A stretch of 7,012 nucleotides of DNA from Acidobacteriaceae bacterium (GTDB taxonomy: Bacteria > Acidobacteriota > Terriglobia > Terriglobales > Acidobacteriaceae), in the NCBI GenBank assembly GCA_003140785.1, contig PLKY01000386.1:11693-18704 (forward strand). The letters are read 5' to 3'. The notes under the pieces are model-generated. The model saw only the letters and a list, made by a program, of their open reading frames with translations. It did not search any database and was not told the DNA's origin. The position numbers and the translations under genes are program-made. This document shows positions 1 through 6,362 of the stretch, one piece after another (the stretch's first letter is position 1; each line of letters begins with the position of its first letter).

Positions 1-56
1 GGATAGGGGATAGGGGATAGGGAATAGGGAATAGGGAACAGGGAATAGGGAATAGG
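1..56. repeat. Tandem heptamer repeat, eight copies of GRAYAGG
   Basis: Eight head-to-tail 7-bp units fill the left edge: three GGATAGG, two GAATAGG, one GAACAGG and two GAATAGG. The last unit runs into GCGATGGG. The array starts at the first base, so it may continue outside the window. Read on the plus strand it makes regularly spaced runs of three or four G separated by 3-4 bases, a pattern able to form stacked G-quadruplexes. It lies about 70 bp beyond the 3' end of the minus-strand zinc-ribbon gene, so it is intergenic. Similar short G-rich repeats occur between genes in several bacterial groups; calling it an acidobacterial-type repeat is inference. The repeat itself is certain, its role unknown. 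Confidence 0.95.
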
Positions 57-72
57 GCGATGGGCCGATCCT

Positions 73-97
73 GACAGTTTGGCGGCTCGGAACTGTC
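73..97 (-). terminator. Hairpin downstream of the zinc-ribbon gene, possible terminator
   Basis: GACAGTT (73-79) and AACTGTC (91-97) form a perfect 7-bp inverted repeat with an 11-nt loop. It begins about 30 bp past the stop codon of the minus-strand gene ending at 128. No T tract follows on the minus strand, so it is not a canonical Rho-independent terminator. It could be a 3'-end stabilising hairpin or a coincidence. Confidence 0.3.
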
Positions 98-127
98 TCC
101 GTTCCTCTGTGCCCGAGCGCCGGCCGC

Positions 128-634
128 TCAAAGCTGGTCGTAGAGCGTGGTGTTGCGGTAGCCGAGCAAGGTAACCAGAGTCCAGATGCCGAGCGCGGTG
201 CCGATAGGAATCCGGATCAGGGAGAAGAACGCGGCGACGATAGCCACCACGCGACCCCATTGCGTCCGCTCCATCAGGCCCCAGCCGGCGAGCAAAGCAA
301 GCGCCGAGCGGACCAGCATGATGGACCATGCAAAATGAATCAGCGCCGGGCCGAAGCCCCATCCTGGACCAAAGGGACCGTGCCCCCAGGGGCCGAAGCC
401 GTGATTGAGAAACGAATTGGCAAAGGCCATTCCGGCGAAGCCCAGCGCGAGCGACAGTCCCCCATAAACGAACCAGACAATGCTGAGGGCCTTGACGCGA
501 CTCGAGTAATTCTGGAGCTGGAAATCGAAATTAGGCACCATCGGCATGGGCGCCGCCATCACGACGGGGCGACCACAATGAGCGCAAACCGGCTGCCCCG
601 GCGCGAGAGCCTGACCACATCCGCTGCAAAACAT
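128..634 (-). CDS. Zinc-ribbon membrane protein of unknown function
   Basis: A 168-residue protein. Residues 1-22 form a zinc ribbon with paired cysteines C3/C6 and C17/C20, typical of the short N-terminal zinc-ribbon domains found on many bacterial membrane proteins. A linker follows, then hydrophobic segments at about 49-73, 97-120 and 128-158 (the last may be two helices). Between the first two lies a loop (about 77-96) very rich in Gly, Phe, Trp, Pro and His. The ribbon is probably cytoplasmic. The ATG start is well supported by GGAGG five bases upstream. The gene stands alone, 87 bp after the hydrolase gene on the same strand, so co-transcription from that gene is possible. I do not recognise a specific family for the membrane part, and no biochemical role can be assigned. 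Confidence 0.88.
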   Translation of the reverse strand: MFCSGCGQALAPGQPVCAHCGRPVVMAAPMPMVPNFDFQLQNYSSRVKALSIVWFVYGGLSLALGFAGMAFANSFLNHGFGPWGHGPFGPGWGFGPALIHFAWSIMLVRSALALLAGWGLMERTQWGRVVAIVAAFFSLIRIPIGTALGIWTLVTLLGYRNTTLYDQL

Positions 635-721
635 CGTTGCCTCCGAATTCCGTACTGAGCTTAATACGAAAGGGGGTCGACCTGTGTTCCAGAAAGATTG
701 GAGGTTTGGATCGGGGAGGCG

Positions 722-1909
722 TCAGCGGTTGGCGATCGTCGGCCGCTGCTTTTCCCAATGTTCCTCATGGCGGTCATCGTGCAAGGTCAGGGAGACAATG
801 CGGCCCTGGGGATCTCGTTCGACGGAGATGCGGATCAGGCTGATGCCATTCGGATAAAAAAGTGCAGAAAGCGACTCAGCTGCCAGTTCGTTGATTTCGC
901 CATGAATGTTCTTCTGGAAGAGCTGGTCGCCCTGGCGGAAGAGGGTGACGGCAAGTGCGCCATGTTCGTCGAGATAGTCGCCGGTGAAGCTGTCGAGCTG
1001 CGCTGGGGTCAGCTTGAGTGCAGGTGGATGAAGGGGAATCACGAGGCGCTCGGCAAACGGCGGTGGTTCCTGCTTTGGATCGAGGCGGTGCGAGAGGAGC
1101 CAGCGAGGCAGATCGGGTTCAGTAAATGCGCGGAACCAGCAATCGTGTTTGAGACCCTGATAGACCCAATAACGCACGTGGCCGCCCGAAGCCTTGAGGG
1201 CTGCGAACATCAATTCGTCTTCGCGAACGGGCACCACCGGGTCGTCGCTGCCGTGAAAGGCCCAGATGGGTGTACGGCCGAGTGCGTGCGCATATTCGGC
1301 AGGGAGCGTCGTGGCTTCACGCCAGCGTTCCGGAGCGTAGCTCCAGAAGATGCCGCTGGCCGCGATAGCGATGGCCGCCCATCGTTTGGGATAGGTACGT
1401 GCCAATTCCCATGACCCGTAGCCGCCCAGAGAAAGGCCTGTGAGATAGGTGCGCGCGGTGTCGGCATGGAACTCAATGATTTCCTGATCGAGGGCCGCCA
1501 TGGCCAACGTCATCATGTCGGGGTCGGTCCAGTAATGAACCTGGGGACACTGCGGCATCACGATGATGAAAGGCCAGCGCTCGGGGTGATCGCGGATCGC
1601 CTCAGGCAAGCCGATCTGCGTTTGCCACATGCCTTCCGCACCACGTTCTCCACGCCCATGGAGGAACAGGATGATGGGCCATTGCCTGCGATCGTCGCGC
1701 CGGAAGTCCTCGGGGAGATAGACCTGGAAGCGGTAGGTGACGCCGTGGAGATCGAGGGTGCGATTCAGGAAGCCGGTTTCCTGGAAGTTTTTGGGGTGTG
1801 AGAGGGCAGGACCGGCCAGCGCGCTTGATCTCGGGGGCACAAGCGGCGATGCGATCAGAAGTCCAACCGCCAGTGCTCTCGCGTAGGCGTGCATACGTTT
1901 ACCCATCAT
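722..1909 (-). CDS. Secreted alpha/beta hydrolase (predicted peptidase/esterase, COG4099-like)
   Basis: A 395-residue protein in this reading. Residues 1-33 look like a signal peptide (basic start, hydrophobic ALAVGLLIA core), so it is probably exported. The alpha/beta-hydrolase core shows an oxyanion-hole HGRGERG motif near 84, nucleophile Ser160 in GLSLGG, acid Asp223 in HGSDDPVVP and His245 in GLKHDCW. This order matches prolyl-oligopeptidase/dienelactone-hydrolase-like predicted peptidases. A second domain at about 321-386 (FTGDYL near its start, beta-rich, DPQGRI near the end) resembles the small domains appended to secreted serine hydrolases such as DUF3471; that match is tentative. An in-frame GTG lies at 1936 and further ATGs at 1906 and 1894. 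I chose the ATG at 1909 because it leaves a normal signal-peptide n-region, but no start has a strong ribosome site. Substrate unknown: ester or peptide hydrolysis outside the cytoplasm is the safe statement. Confidence 0.88.
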   Translation of the reverse strand: MMGKRMHAYARALAVGLLIASPLVPPRSSALAGPALSHPKNFQETGFLNRTLDLHGVTYRFQVYLPEDFRRDDRRQWPIILFLHGRGERGAEGMWQTQIGLPEAIRDHPERWPFIIVMPQCPQVHYWTDPDMMTLAMAALDQEIIEFHADTARTYLTGLSLGGYGSWELARTYPKRWAAIAIAASGIFWSYAPERWREATTLPAEYAHALGRTPIWAFHGSDDPVVPVREDELMFAALKASGGHVRYWVYQGLKHDCWFRAFTEPDLPRWLLSHRLDPKQEPPPFAERLVIPLHPPALKLTPAQLDSFTGDYLDEHGALAVTLFRQGDQLFQKNIHGEINELAAESLSALFYPNGISLIRISVERDPQGRIVSLTLHDDRHEEHWEKQRPTIANR

Positions 1910-1939
1910 ACGGCCATGAATCCAGATCGGCGGCACGAG

Positions 1940-1973
1940 TAACGAAGACCGTACCTTCGATTTTCTTTCGTTA
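1940..1973. promoter_or_regulatory. Inverted repeat in divergent intergenic region, possible operator
   Basis: TAACGAA (1940-1946) and TTCGTTA (1967-1973) are perfect 7-bp inverted arms separated by 20 bp. They sit between the hydrolase start and the divergently transcribed kinase gene. Related ACGAA words recur at 1989-1995 and 2022-2028. The placement suits a regulator-binding site for either gene, but there is no direct evidence, and I cannot assign convincing -35/-10 boxes on either strand. Confidence 0.25.
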
Positions 1974-2034
1974 TTCCTGACAAATTACTTACGAACCGGC
2001 ATGAAAGAATGACCTTGTTCCGAACGAAGCCAAC

Positions 2035-2991
2035 ATGAGTCAACTTAATTCCGGAGACGCGCTCGACCACTACCGCATTGACGCCCCGGTTGCACGCGGC
2101 GGCATGTCTACGCTATACCGGGCGACCGATCTCAAGAATGGCCGACAAGTGGCGCTCAAGGTCCCTCATCCGGAGATGGAAGCCGAGCCAATTCTTCTGG
2201 AGCGTTTCAAGCGCGAAGAAGAGATCGGCCAGCTGCTGGACCACCCCGGCGTGGTGAAGACCTACGACGGCGAAGAACGCAGCCGGGTGTACATGGTGAT
2301 CGAGTGGGTGAACGGCCGGCTGCTGCGCTCGATTTTGAACGATGAAAAGAAACTGCCAATTGAACGGGCGGTGACGATCGTTCTTCGCATTTGCGATGCG
2401 CTCGACTACATGCACAAGCATGGCATCGTTCATCGCGACCTGAAGCCCGAGAACGTGATGGTGGATGAGAATGACAATATCAAGCTGATCGATTTTGGCA
2501 TCGCCATGAAGGAAGACGCGCGGCGGCTCACGTTTGTGAACCTCTCGGCCACGCTGGGCACGCCGGACTATATATCTCCTGAGCAAGTGAAGGGGCAACG
2601 CGGCGACCAGCGCAGCGACGTCTATGCGCTGGGCATCCTGCTGTATGAGATGCTGACAGGCCGCGTACCGTTTATCGGACCGAATCCACTGGCGGCGATG
2701 AACGAGCGCTTGCTGATTGACCCGCCTGCGCCGCGCGAGCTGAACGAGGAGATTTCCCCGGAACTCGAAGAGATTCTGTATCGAGCGCTGGAGCGCGACC
2801 CGCGCCACCGCTATGCGACGGCCCACGAGATGATGTGGGACCTCGAAAATCAGGAGCAGGTGGGCGTAGCAGACCGTGGGCCGCGGACGATTGGCCGGCG
2901 CGGCGTGAATAAACAATTGCTGCTCTATGCGGGGATGGCGCTGGTGCCGGTGATGCTGTTCGCGTTGATGCTGATCCTGGCGAAGCGGTGA
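2035..2991 (+). CDS. Membrane-anchored Ser/Thr protein kinase (PknB/Hanks type)
   Basis: A 318-residue kinase. The catalytic domain spans about 12-270: glycine-rich loop (ARGGMSTLYRA, 20-30), ATP-anchoring Lys42, its helix-C partner Glu61, HRDLKPEN with catalytic Asp135 and Asn140, metal-binding DFG at 153-155, an activation segment ending in SPE (181-183, in place of the usual APE), Asp195 of the F helix, and Arg258 in RDPRHRY. All residues needed for catalysis are present. The Arg before Asp135 marks an RD kinase, expected to be activated by phosphorylation in the 156-180 loop, which carries several Thr/Ser. A basic linker leads to one transmembrane helix (about 295-315) only three residues from the C-terminus, so there is no extracytoplasmic sensor domain. 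The ATG at 2035 is the first usable start; its ribosome site is weak. The gene diverges from the hydrolase and converges on the TPR gene 27 bp away. Substrates are unknown. Confidence 0.95.
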   Translation: MSQLNSGDALDHYRIDAPVARGGMSTLYRATDLKNGRQVALKVPHPEMEAEPILLERFKREEEIGQLLDHPGVVKTYDGEERSRVYMVIEWVNGRLLRSILNDEKKLPIERAVTIVLRICDALDYMHKHGIVHRDLKPENVMVDENDNIKLIDFGIAMKEDARRLTFVNLSATLGTPDYISPEQVKGQRGDQRSDVYALGILLYEMLTGRVPFIGPNPLAAMNERLLIDPPAPRELNEEISPELEEILYRALERDPRHRYATAHEMMWDLENQEQVGVADRGPRTIGRRGVNKQLLLYAGMALVPVMLFALMLILAKR

Positions 2992-3018
2992 GTAGTTAGC
3001 TTCTCGCGAATCAGAACC

Positions 3019-3756
3019 TCAGGCTGGAAGCTGTTTCAGGGTCTTTCGGGCTCGTCGGGACCACGGGCGTTCGCGACGGCGCAGATATCTGGGCATGGTC
3101 GGTTCCTTGTCGAGCACCTTTTGCGCCCATTGCCGCGCCTCGACGGTGCGGCCTTCGGATGCGAGCAGATCGGCAAAATTCAGGTACGTTTCCGACAGCG
3201 TCGATGGGCCGGTTACCTGACGAAACTGTGCTTCGGATCTTTCTTTCTGGCCGGTGAGTGCATAGGCTTGCGCCAGCAAACCGCCGGCTCGATAGAAATC
3301 GTGATTGGGATCTTTGGAGACAACCTTCTCGATGTCCGCCAATGCCGCTGTCGCATCGCCGAGCAGGATTGCGCAGACGCCGCGATGGTAGAAAGTTTCG
3401 AGCGTGGTGGAGCGCGCAGCGATGGCCTTGTCGAATGCGTTCCGTGCCGACTGCAGGTTGCCGCTCTCCATGAGCAATTCGCCGAGTTCCTCAAAATTGC
3501 CGGCGGAGGGGTTGTCGAGGATGGCAAGTTCGAGAGCCTTGATGCGCTTGCCGCGCGAGATGCCTTTGAAGGATTGATTCAGCAGGCCGGCGTCGGGAAG
3601 GACTTCAGCAAAGAAATAGACCAGCGCGCCGATGGGGCCGAGAAAAAGGATGATGTAGAGCCAATAGGTGTCGGGACGGCGGCGGATGAAATGAATGATC
3701 GCCGCGGCCTGGAGAAAAAGACCCCAGGGATAGAAGAGATGTGTCAGTGCTCCCAT
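3019..3756 (-). CDS. Membrane-anchored TPR protein of unknown function
   Basis: A 245-residue protein. Two hydrophobic helices at about 8-24 and 32-52 form an N-terminal hairpin, with a charged turn (IRRRPDTY) between them; this resembles the N-terminal membrane hairpin of PLDc_N-type proteins, tentatively. From about 87 onward there are helical pairs with tetratricopeptide spacing: 87-113, 120-150, 155-185 and 190-220, with typical Gly/Ala/Tyr positions (ELLMESGNLQSARNAFDKAI, LAQAYALTGQ, FADLLASEGRTVEARQW). The tail is very basic (RRRERPWSRRARK). TPRs act as protein-protein scaffolds, so this is probably a cytoplasmic-facing adaptor anchored in the membrane; the partner is unknown. The ATG at 3756 has no strong ribosome site, but a perfect TATAAT lies just upstream. 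It converges on the kinase gene, so it is not its operon partner, although a functional link is conceivable. Confidence 0.88.
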   Translation of the reverse strand: MGALTHLFYPWGLFLQAAAIIHFIRRRPDTYWLYIILFLGPIGALVYFFAEVLPDAGLLNQSFKGISRGKRIKALELAILDNPSAGNFEELGELLMESGNLQSARNAFDKAIAARSTTLETFYHRGVCAILLGDATAALADIEKVVSKDPNHDFYRAGGLLAQAYALTGQKERSEAQFRQVTGPSTLSETYLNFADLLASEGRTVEARQWAQKVLDKEPTMPRYLRRRERPWSRRARKTLKQLPA

Positions 3757-3778
3757 GCAGTTGTTTGTGCTGCGCCCG

Positions 3779-3784
3779 ATTATA
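3779..3784 (-). promoter_or_regulatory. Putative -10 box for the TPR gene
   Basis: The minus strand reads TATAAT exactly here, 22 bp before the ATG at 3756, which would give a leader of roughly 15 nt. No good -35 hexamer is found at 16-18 bp spacing, so the promoter call rests on the -10 match and its position. Confidence 0.4.
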
Positions 3785-3805
3785 AGGTGTGTGCAGCGGG
3801 ATGGG

Positions 3806-3834
3806 GCTTCTGCTTTTGTTGCACAAGCAGCAGC
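3806..3834 (-). terminator. Stem-loop between Amt and TPR genes, weak terminator candidate
   Basis: GCTTCTGCTT (3806-3815) pairs with AAGCAGCAGC (3825-3834) over 9 of 10 positions, with a 9-nt loop. It lies 85 bp past the Amt stop codon and upstream of the TPR start, where a transcript end is expected. No T tract follows on the minus strand, so intrinsic termination is doubtful. Confidence 0.3.
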
Positions 3835-3918
3835 ACTCTGATACCCCTCTGCTGGTTACGAGCGGGAGGGCGCGGTTGAACGAGTCTTAACCCGACGTGC
3901 CTGGGACACACCGAAGCC

Positions 3919-5211
3919 TCAATGGTACGAGTCGTCGCGATGCACGACGAATTCGGGATACGCTCCGCCGCCGAGTTCGTGCAGGTCCATACCGATGCGT
4001 TCACCATCGGGATCGACGCGGAACGGAACCACGCGGTTGAGCAGGGCGAAGAGCAGATAGATGAGCGGAAGCACGAGGCCGAGCAGCGTAGCGACGCCAA
4101 TGAGCTGGGCGGTGAACTGCCCCGGTTGCGGCGCAAAGATGCCGGCAGCGATGAGGCCCCAGAGGCCTCCGGCAGCGTGGACGGAGACCGCGCCGGACGG
4201 ATCGTCAATGGAGACCGCAAGCTCAAGAAACTCGACAAGCAGAGGCATGGCGATGCCTGCGACGAGGCCCGTGAAAATGGCGGTTGGCGGCGAGACGAGG
4301 CTGGCGCACGCGCTCGAAGTGACGAGTCCAGCGAGCCAGCCGTTGGCGCAGAGGCTGGCGTCGGGCTTGCCGAAACGGATGCGGGTAACGGTAAATGTAG
4401 CGGCCAGTGCCGCGGCAGCAGAGAGCAAGGTGTTGATCGCGGTGCTCGGGAGCGCGGATGGAGCGGCACCGAGCCAGAGCAGCGCTCCAGCCATGTTCCA
4501 GGCCAGCCAGCCGACGAGTGCAATGAGACAGCCGAAGAGAATGTAGACAGCGTTGTGGCCGGGCATGGCTGTCGAGAGCCCTTCCTTCGGGAATTTGCCG
4601 CGGCGGGGTCCCGCGATCCACACGACGGCGAGTGCGCTAAAACCGCCCAGAACATGGACCGTGGCCGCGCCGCCGACATCGAGAAATCCGGAGCCAAGCG
4701 AAAAGTTGAGGCCGAGCTGAGCGAGCCAGCCACCGCCCCAGATCCAATGCGAGACGAAGGGAAAAACCAGCGCAGCGAGGACAGCGGCGGAGGCAATGCC
4801 AGCAGATAAGCGCCAGCGATCGGCCCCCGAGCCCCAGGGAATGAGAACGGCGAGGGCCAAGGCAAGAAACTCGAACAGCAGGGCGAGTTGAGAACGCATC
4901 GGTGAGAGAGCGAGGCCATTGAGCGCGATGGGACCGGTGCCCGCCCAGTTCCACGGTTTGCCGGAGAAATGAAATACATGGCCGGGCCCCGCAGCGCCAT
5001 CGGCGATGGTTGCACCAACCAACGCGAACACGATGACGGCGATCGAGATCATGGCCAGGCTCCCAAGCATCGACTGCGCTGCGGAGCGCGAGCGGCCAAG
5101 GCCGGCGTTCACGAGCGCGACGCCTGCAATAGCGAGCGATGCCAGCAACAAGAGCGGCAGAGCGAGAGCTAACGACACCTCACCGAGCGGCGGAGCGGAG
5201 AACGCGATCAT
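3919..5211 (-). CDS. Divergent Amt/Rh-family ammonium transporter homologue
   Basis: A 430-residue, 11-helix-type membrane protein. Family hallmarks are clear: HWIWGGGWLA (155-164), D178 eight residues before H186 (LDVGGAATVH), GPRRGKF (201-207), NGWLAGLV (300-307), DDPSGAVSVH with H345, and a cytoplasmic tail with GMDLHELGGGAY. H186 and H345 match the pore twin histidines of E. coli AmtB (H168/H318), and D178 matches D160. Gapless comparison with AmtB, recalled from memory, puts A117 at gate F107, W238 at gate F215 and G242 at S219; W158 keeps W148. The first helix lacks the usual FYGG motif (VNAG here). It likely conducts ammonium/ammonia across the inner membrane, but the altered entrance could change affinity or mechanism. 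No glnK lies in the window. The ATG overlaps the upstream gene's stop (ATGA), with GGGGGAG about 10 nt upstream, so it is translationally coupled to the small gene before it. Confidence 0.92.
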   Translation of the reverse strand: MIAFSAPPLGEVSLALALPLLLLASLAIAGVALVNAGLGRSRSAAQSMLGSLAMISIAVIVFALVGATIADGAAGPGHVFHFSGKPWNWAGTGPIALNGLALSPMRSQLALLFEFLALALAVLIPWGSGADRWRLSAGIASAAVLAALVFPFVSHWIWGGGWLAQLGLNFSLGSGFLDVGGAATVHVLGGFSALAVVWIAGPRRGKFPKEGLSTAMPGHNAVYILFGCLIALVGWLAWNMAGALLWLGAAPSALPSTAINTLLSAAAALAATFTVTRIRFGKPDASLCANGWLAGLVTSSACASLVSPPTAIFTGLVAGIAMPLLVEFLELAVSIDDPSGAVSVHAAGGLWGLIAAGIFAPQPGQFTAQLIGVATLLGLVLPLIYLLFALLNRVVPFRVDPDGERIGMDLHELGGGAYPEFVVHRDDSYH

Positions 5212-5432
5212 GCGTGCGGTTCTCCCCCTTCAATGCCGCGGACGAAGGCGTGTCCGTGTCGGCCTGTTTTTGGCGCCATGTGGCCGCGAATGGCGACGCC
5301 CAGTCCCATAGCCTCGACGGCAACGCCGCACACGACGAATGCTGCGCGAAACGTGGGCTCGGGAAACAACAGGATGGCTGCGATGGAAAGGAAGAAACCG
5401 GCCGGCATGACGAGCAACCCTGCGTATTTCAT
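5208..5432 (-). CDS. Small two-helix membrane protein, coupled to the Amt gene
   Basis: A 74-residue protein starting MKYAGLLVMP. Two hydrophobic helices, about 3-22 and 28-47, are joined by a short turn (PEPTFR), and a hydrophilic His/Gly-rich tail follows. The reading frame is open much further upstream (to about 5650) and a TTG start at 5531 is possible. I chose the ATG at 5432 because AAGGA lies 7 nt upstream and because the protein then begins directly with its first helix; residues added by the longer start look unstructured and basic. Its TGA overlaps the Amt ATG by 4 bp, so the two are almost certainly one operon. I do not recognise a family. An accessory or assembly role for the transporter is possible but is inferred from coupling alone. 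Confidence 0.75.
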   Translation of the reverse strand: MKYAGLLVMPAGFFLSIAAILLFPEPTFRAAFVVCGVAVEAMGLGVAIRGHMAPKTGRHGHAFVRGIEGGEPHA

Positions 5433-5708
5433 AACCCGTTCCTTTACGGCTCGTCGTTCCGGGTCGGGGAGACCCGTGAGACTGCGCCATTCATTCGATA
5501 GACGACCGTCCTTCGAACACGCGGTCCGCAAAAAGAATCGCGATATGAGACGAACGGCAGCCGGTTGGAATGCCTTTATGAATTCTAAATTAAATGGCCG
5601 ATAGCATCCGGTGAAGCCGGCGTTGTTGAAGATGAACCAGGCGCCTCGTCAGCAGCAGAGCTCGCTGGCCCTTACGTTTTCCTTTTGAATGTCGAGCAAT
5701 AATGGCCT
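5433..5708. other. Divergent intergenic region between small-gene/Amt operon and orf 5709
   Basis: This should hold the promoters of both the minus-strand operon and the plus-strand gene. It includes an AT-rich patch around 5575-5596 (minus-strand TAGAAT), but I find no paired -35 box. I also find no sigma-54 -24/-12 element or NtrC-like palindrome of the sort that controls nitrogen genes in proteobacteria. No further gene is supported. Confidence 0.4.
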
Positions 5709-6131
5709 ATGTATCGTCGTCTGAACCCGCGCCATCGGTCTCTCTCCGTAATTCTCGGTGTGATCACAATGGCCAGCGTGGGTGTTCTGCTCGTCTGGGA
5801 TGCCGATCCGCACATATTTCCTGCAAGGGCGCATGATTTTCTGGGGGCATTTCCACTGGCCATGATCGCGCTCGCGTATCTCGTGTACCAGGCCGCGCAC
5901 CGGCCCGCCCTCACGGAAGTGGTGAAGGCAATCTTGCTGGCTGTCGCATTTCTTTTTTGGGCTGCCAATCAATTGTGGCCCGATTTACGGCAGGCAACCT
6001 TGTTCAACGACATTGCCATTGCATTTTTTGTCTTCGATGTATTTTTGGTGATCGTAGGCTGGCCGGCGACGTCCCCCGATGAGGCTTTTGCGGAGACCTA
6101 TGCGGCGCCGCTTGAGAAAAGGCGTTCTTGA
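5709..6131 (+). CDS. Four-helix membrane protein of unknown function
   Basis: A 140-residue protein with a strongly basic N-terminus (MYRRLNPRHR) and hydrophobic segments at about 13-30, 44-60, 71-90 and 99-117, followed by a polar, charged C-terminal tail. The basic N-terminus suggests both ends face the cytoplasm. There are no Cys residues, metal-binding clusters or catalytic motifs that point to a function, and I do not recognise the family. The ATG at 5709 is the first start after an in-frame TAA at 5700-5702; its ribosome site is weak. It is transcribed in the same direction as the downstream cytochrome gene, but 390 bp and a terminator-like hairpin separate them, so it is probably a separate unit. 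The codon pattern and hydrophobic periodicity support a real gene. Confidence 0.8.
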   Translation: MYRRLNPRHRSLSVILGVITMASVGVLLVWDADPHIFPARAHDFLGAFPLAMIALAYLVYQAAHRPALTEVVKAILLAVAFLFWAANQLWPDLRQATLFNDIAIAFFVFDVFLVIVGWPATSPDEAFAETYAAPLEKRRS

Positions 6132-6313
6132 TGGCCTTCTCGTAGTGCGAGACAGCTAAGAGAGGTTTACGACGATGAGGAGCAGCAAGCCTGCAATCGG
6201 CGTTAAGATTTGATCATCGCAATCTCATTCTCTGGTACGCGGAACGCCGGGGCGATGGCGATGCTTTCCCTTCTTCGAGCCTTGTCACAACAAGTGCCTT
6301 ATGAGCGCCATAC

Positions 6314-6340
6314 AAATGTTTCGCAGGACGAACATTTTTT
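6314..6340 (+). terminator. Rho-independent terminator candidate
   Basis: AAATGTTTCG (6314-6323) pairs with CGAACATTT (6329-6337) through nine base pairs with one bulged T and a 5-nt CAGGA loop. The plus strand then ends in a run of six T (6335-6340, partly shared with the stem). The shape fits an intrinsic terminator reading rightward, ending transcripts of the gene at 5709-6131 or limiting read-through into the cytochrome gene. The stem is short and AT-rich, which lowers confidence. Confidence 0.45.
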
Positions 6341-6362
6341 AAGTTTTGAACGCGACGAAAGC

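Noticed and set aside
698..1414. 238-codon plus-strand frame antisense to the hydrolase
   Set aside because: The hydrolase frame has a signal peptide and a full catalytic triad. The antisense frame has no motifs.
1961..1972. 12-mer AACGAAAGAAAA shared (minus strand here, plus strand at 6492-6503) upstream of two genes
   Set aside because: A few exact 12-bp matches are expected by chance within 7 kb on both strands, more so for A-rich words.
2113..2916. 267-codon minus-strand frame antisense to the kinase
   Set aside because: The kinase frame carries every catalytic motif; the antisense product is His/Arg/Val-rich with no recognisable domain.
2998..3032. AGCTTC/GAAGCT inverted repeat between kinase and TPR genes as a bidirectional terminator
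   Set aside because: Only six base pairs with a 23-nt loop and no T tract on either side; too weak to call.
3922..4809. 295-codon plus-strand frame antisense to the Amt gene
   Set aside because: The product is highly charged (Glu/Arg/Gly/Ala) with no fold signals, as expected for the antisense of a membrane protein gene in GC-rich DNA.
3780..5018. 412-codon minus-strand open frame overlapping the Amt gene
   Set aside because: Its product is Ser/Pro/Arg-rich without domain features, and it overlaps the Amt gene, whose motifs fix the true frame. It is a high-GC shadow frame.
5433..5650. Open frame extending upstream of the small membrane protein gene
   Set aside because: The frame stays open for about 70 more codons, but has no ATG and only a TTG at 5531 without a ribosome site. 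The ATG at 5432 has a good one.
6208..6220. TTTGATCATCGCAA as an FNR/CRP-type site
   Set aside because: Only the left half-site resembles the FNR consensus; the right half does not match and spacing is off.
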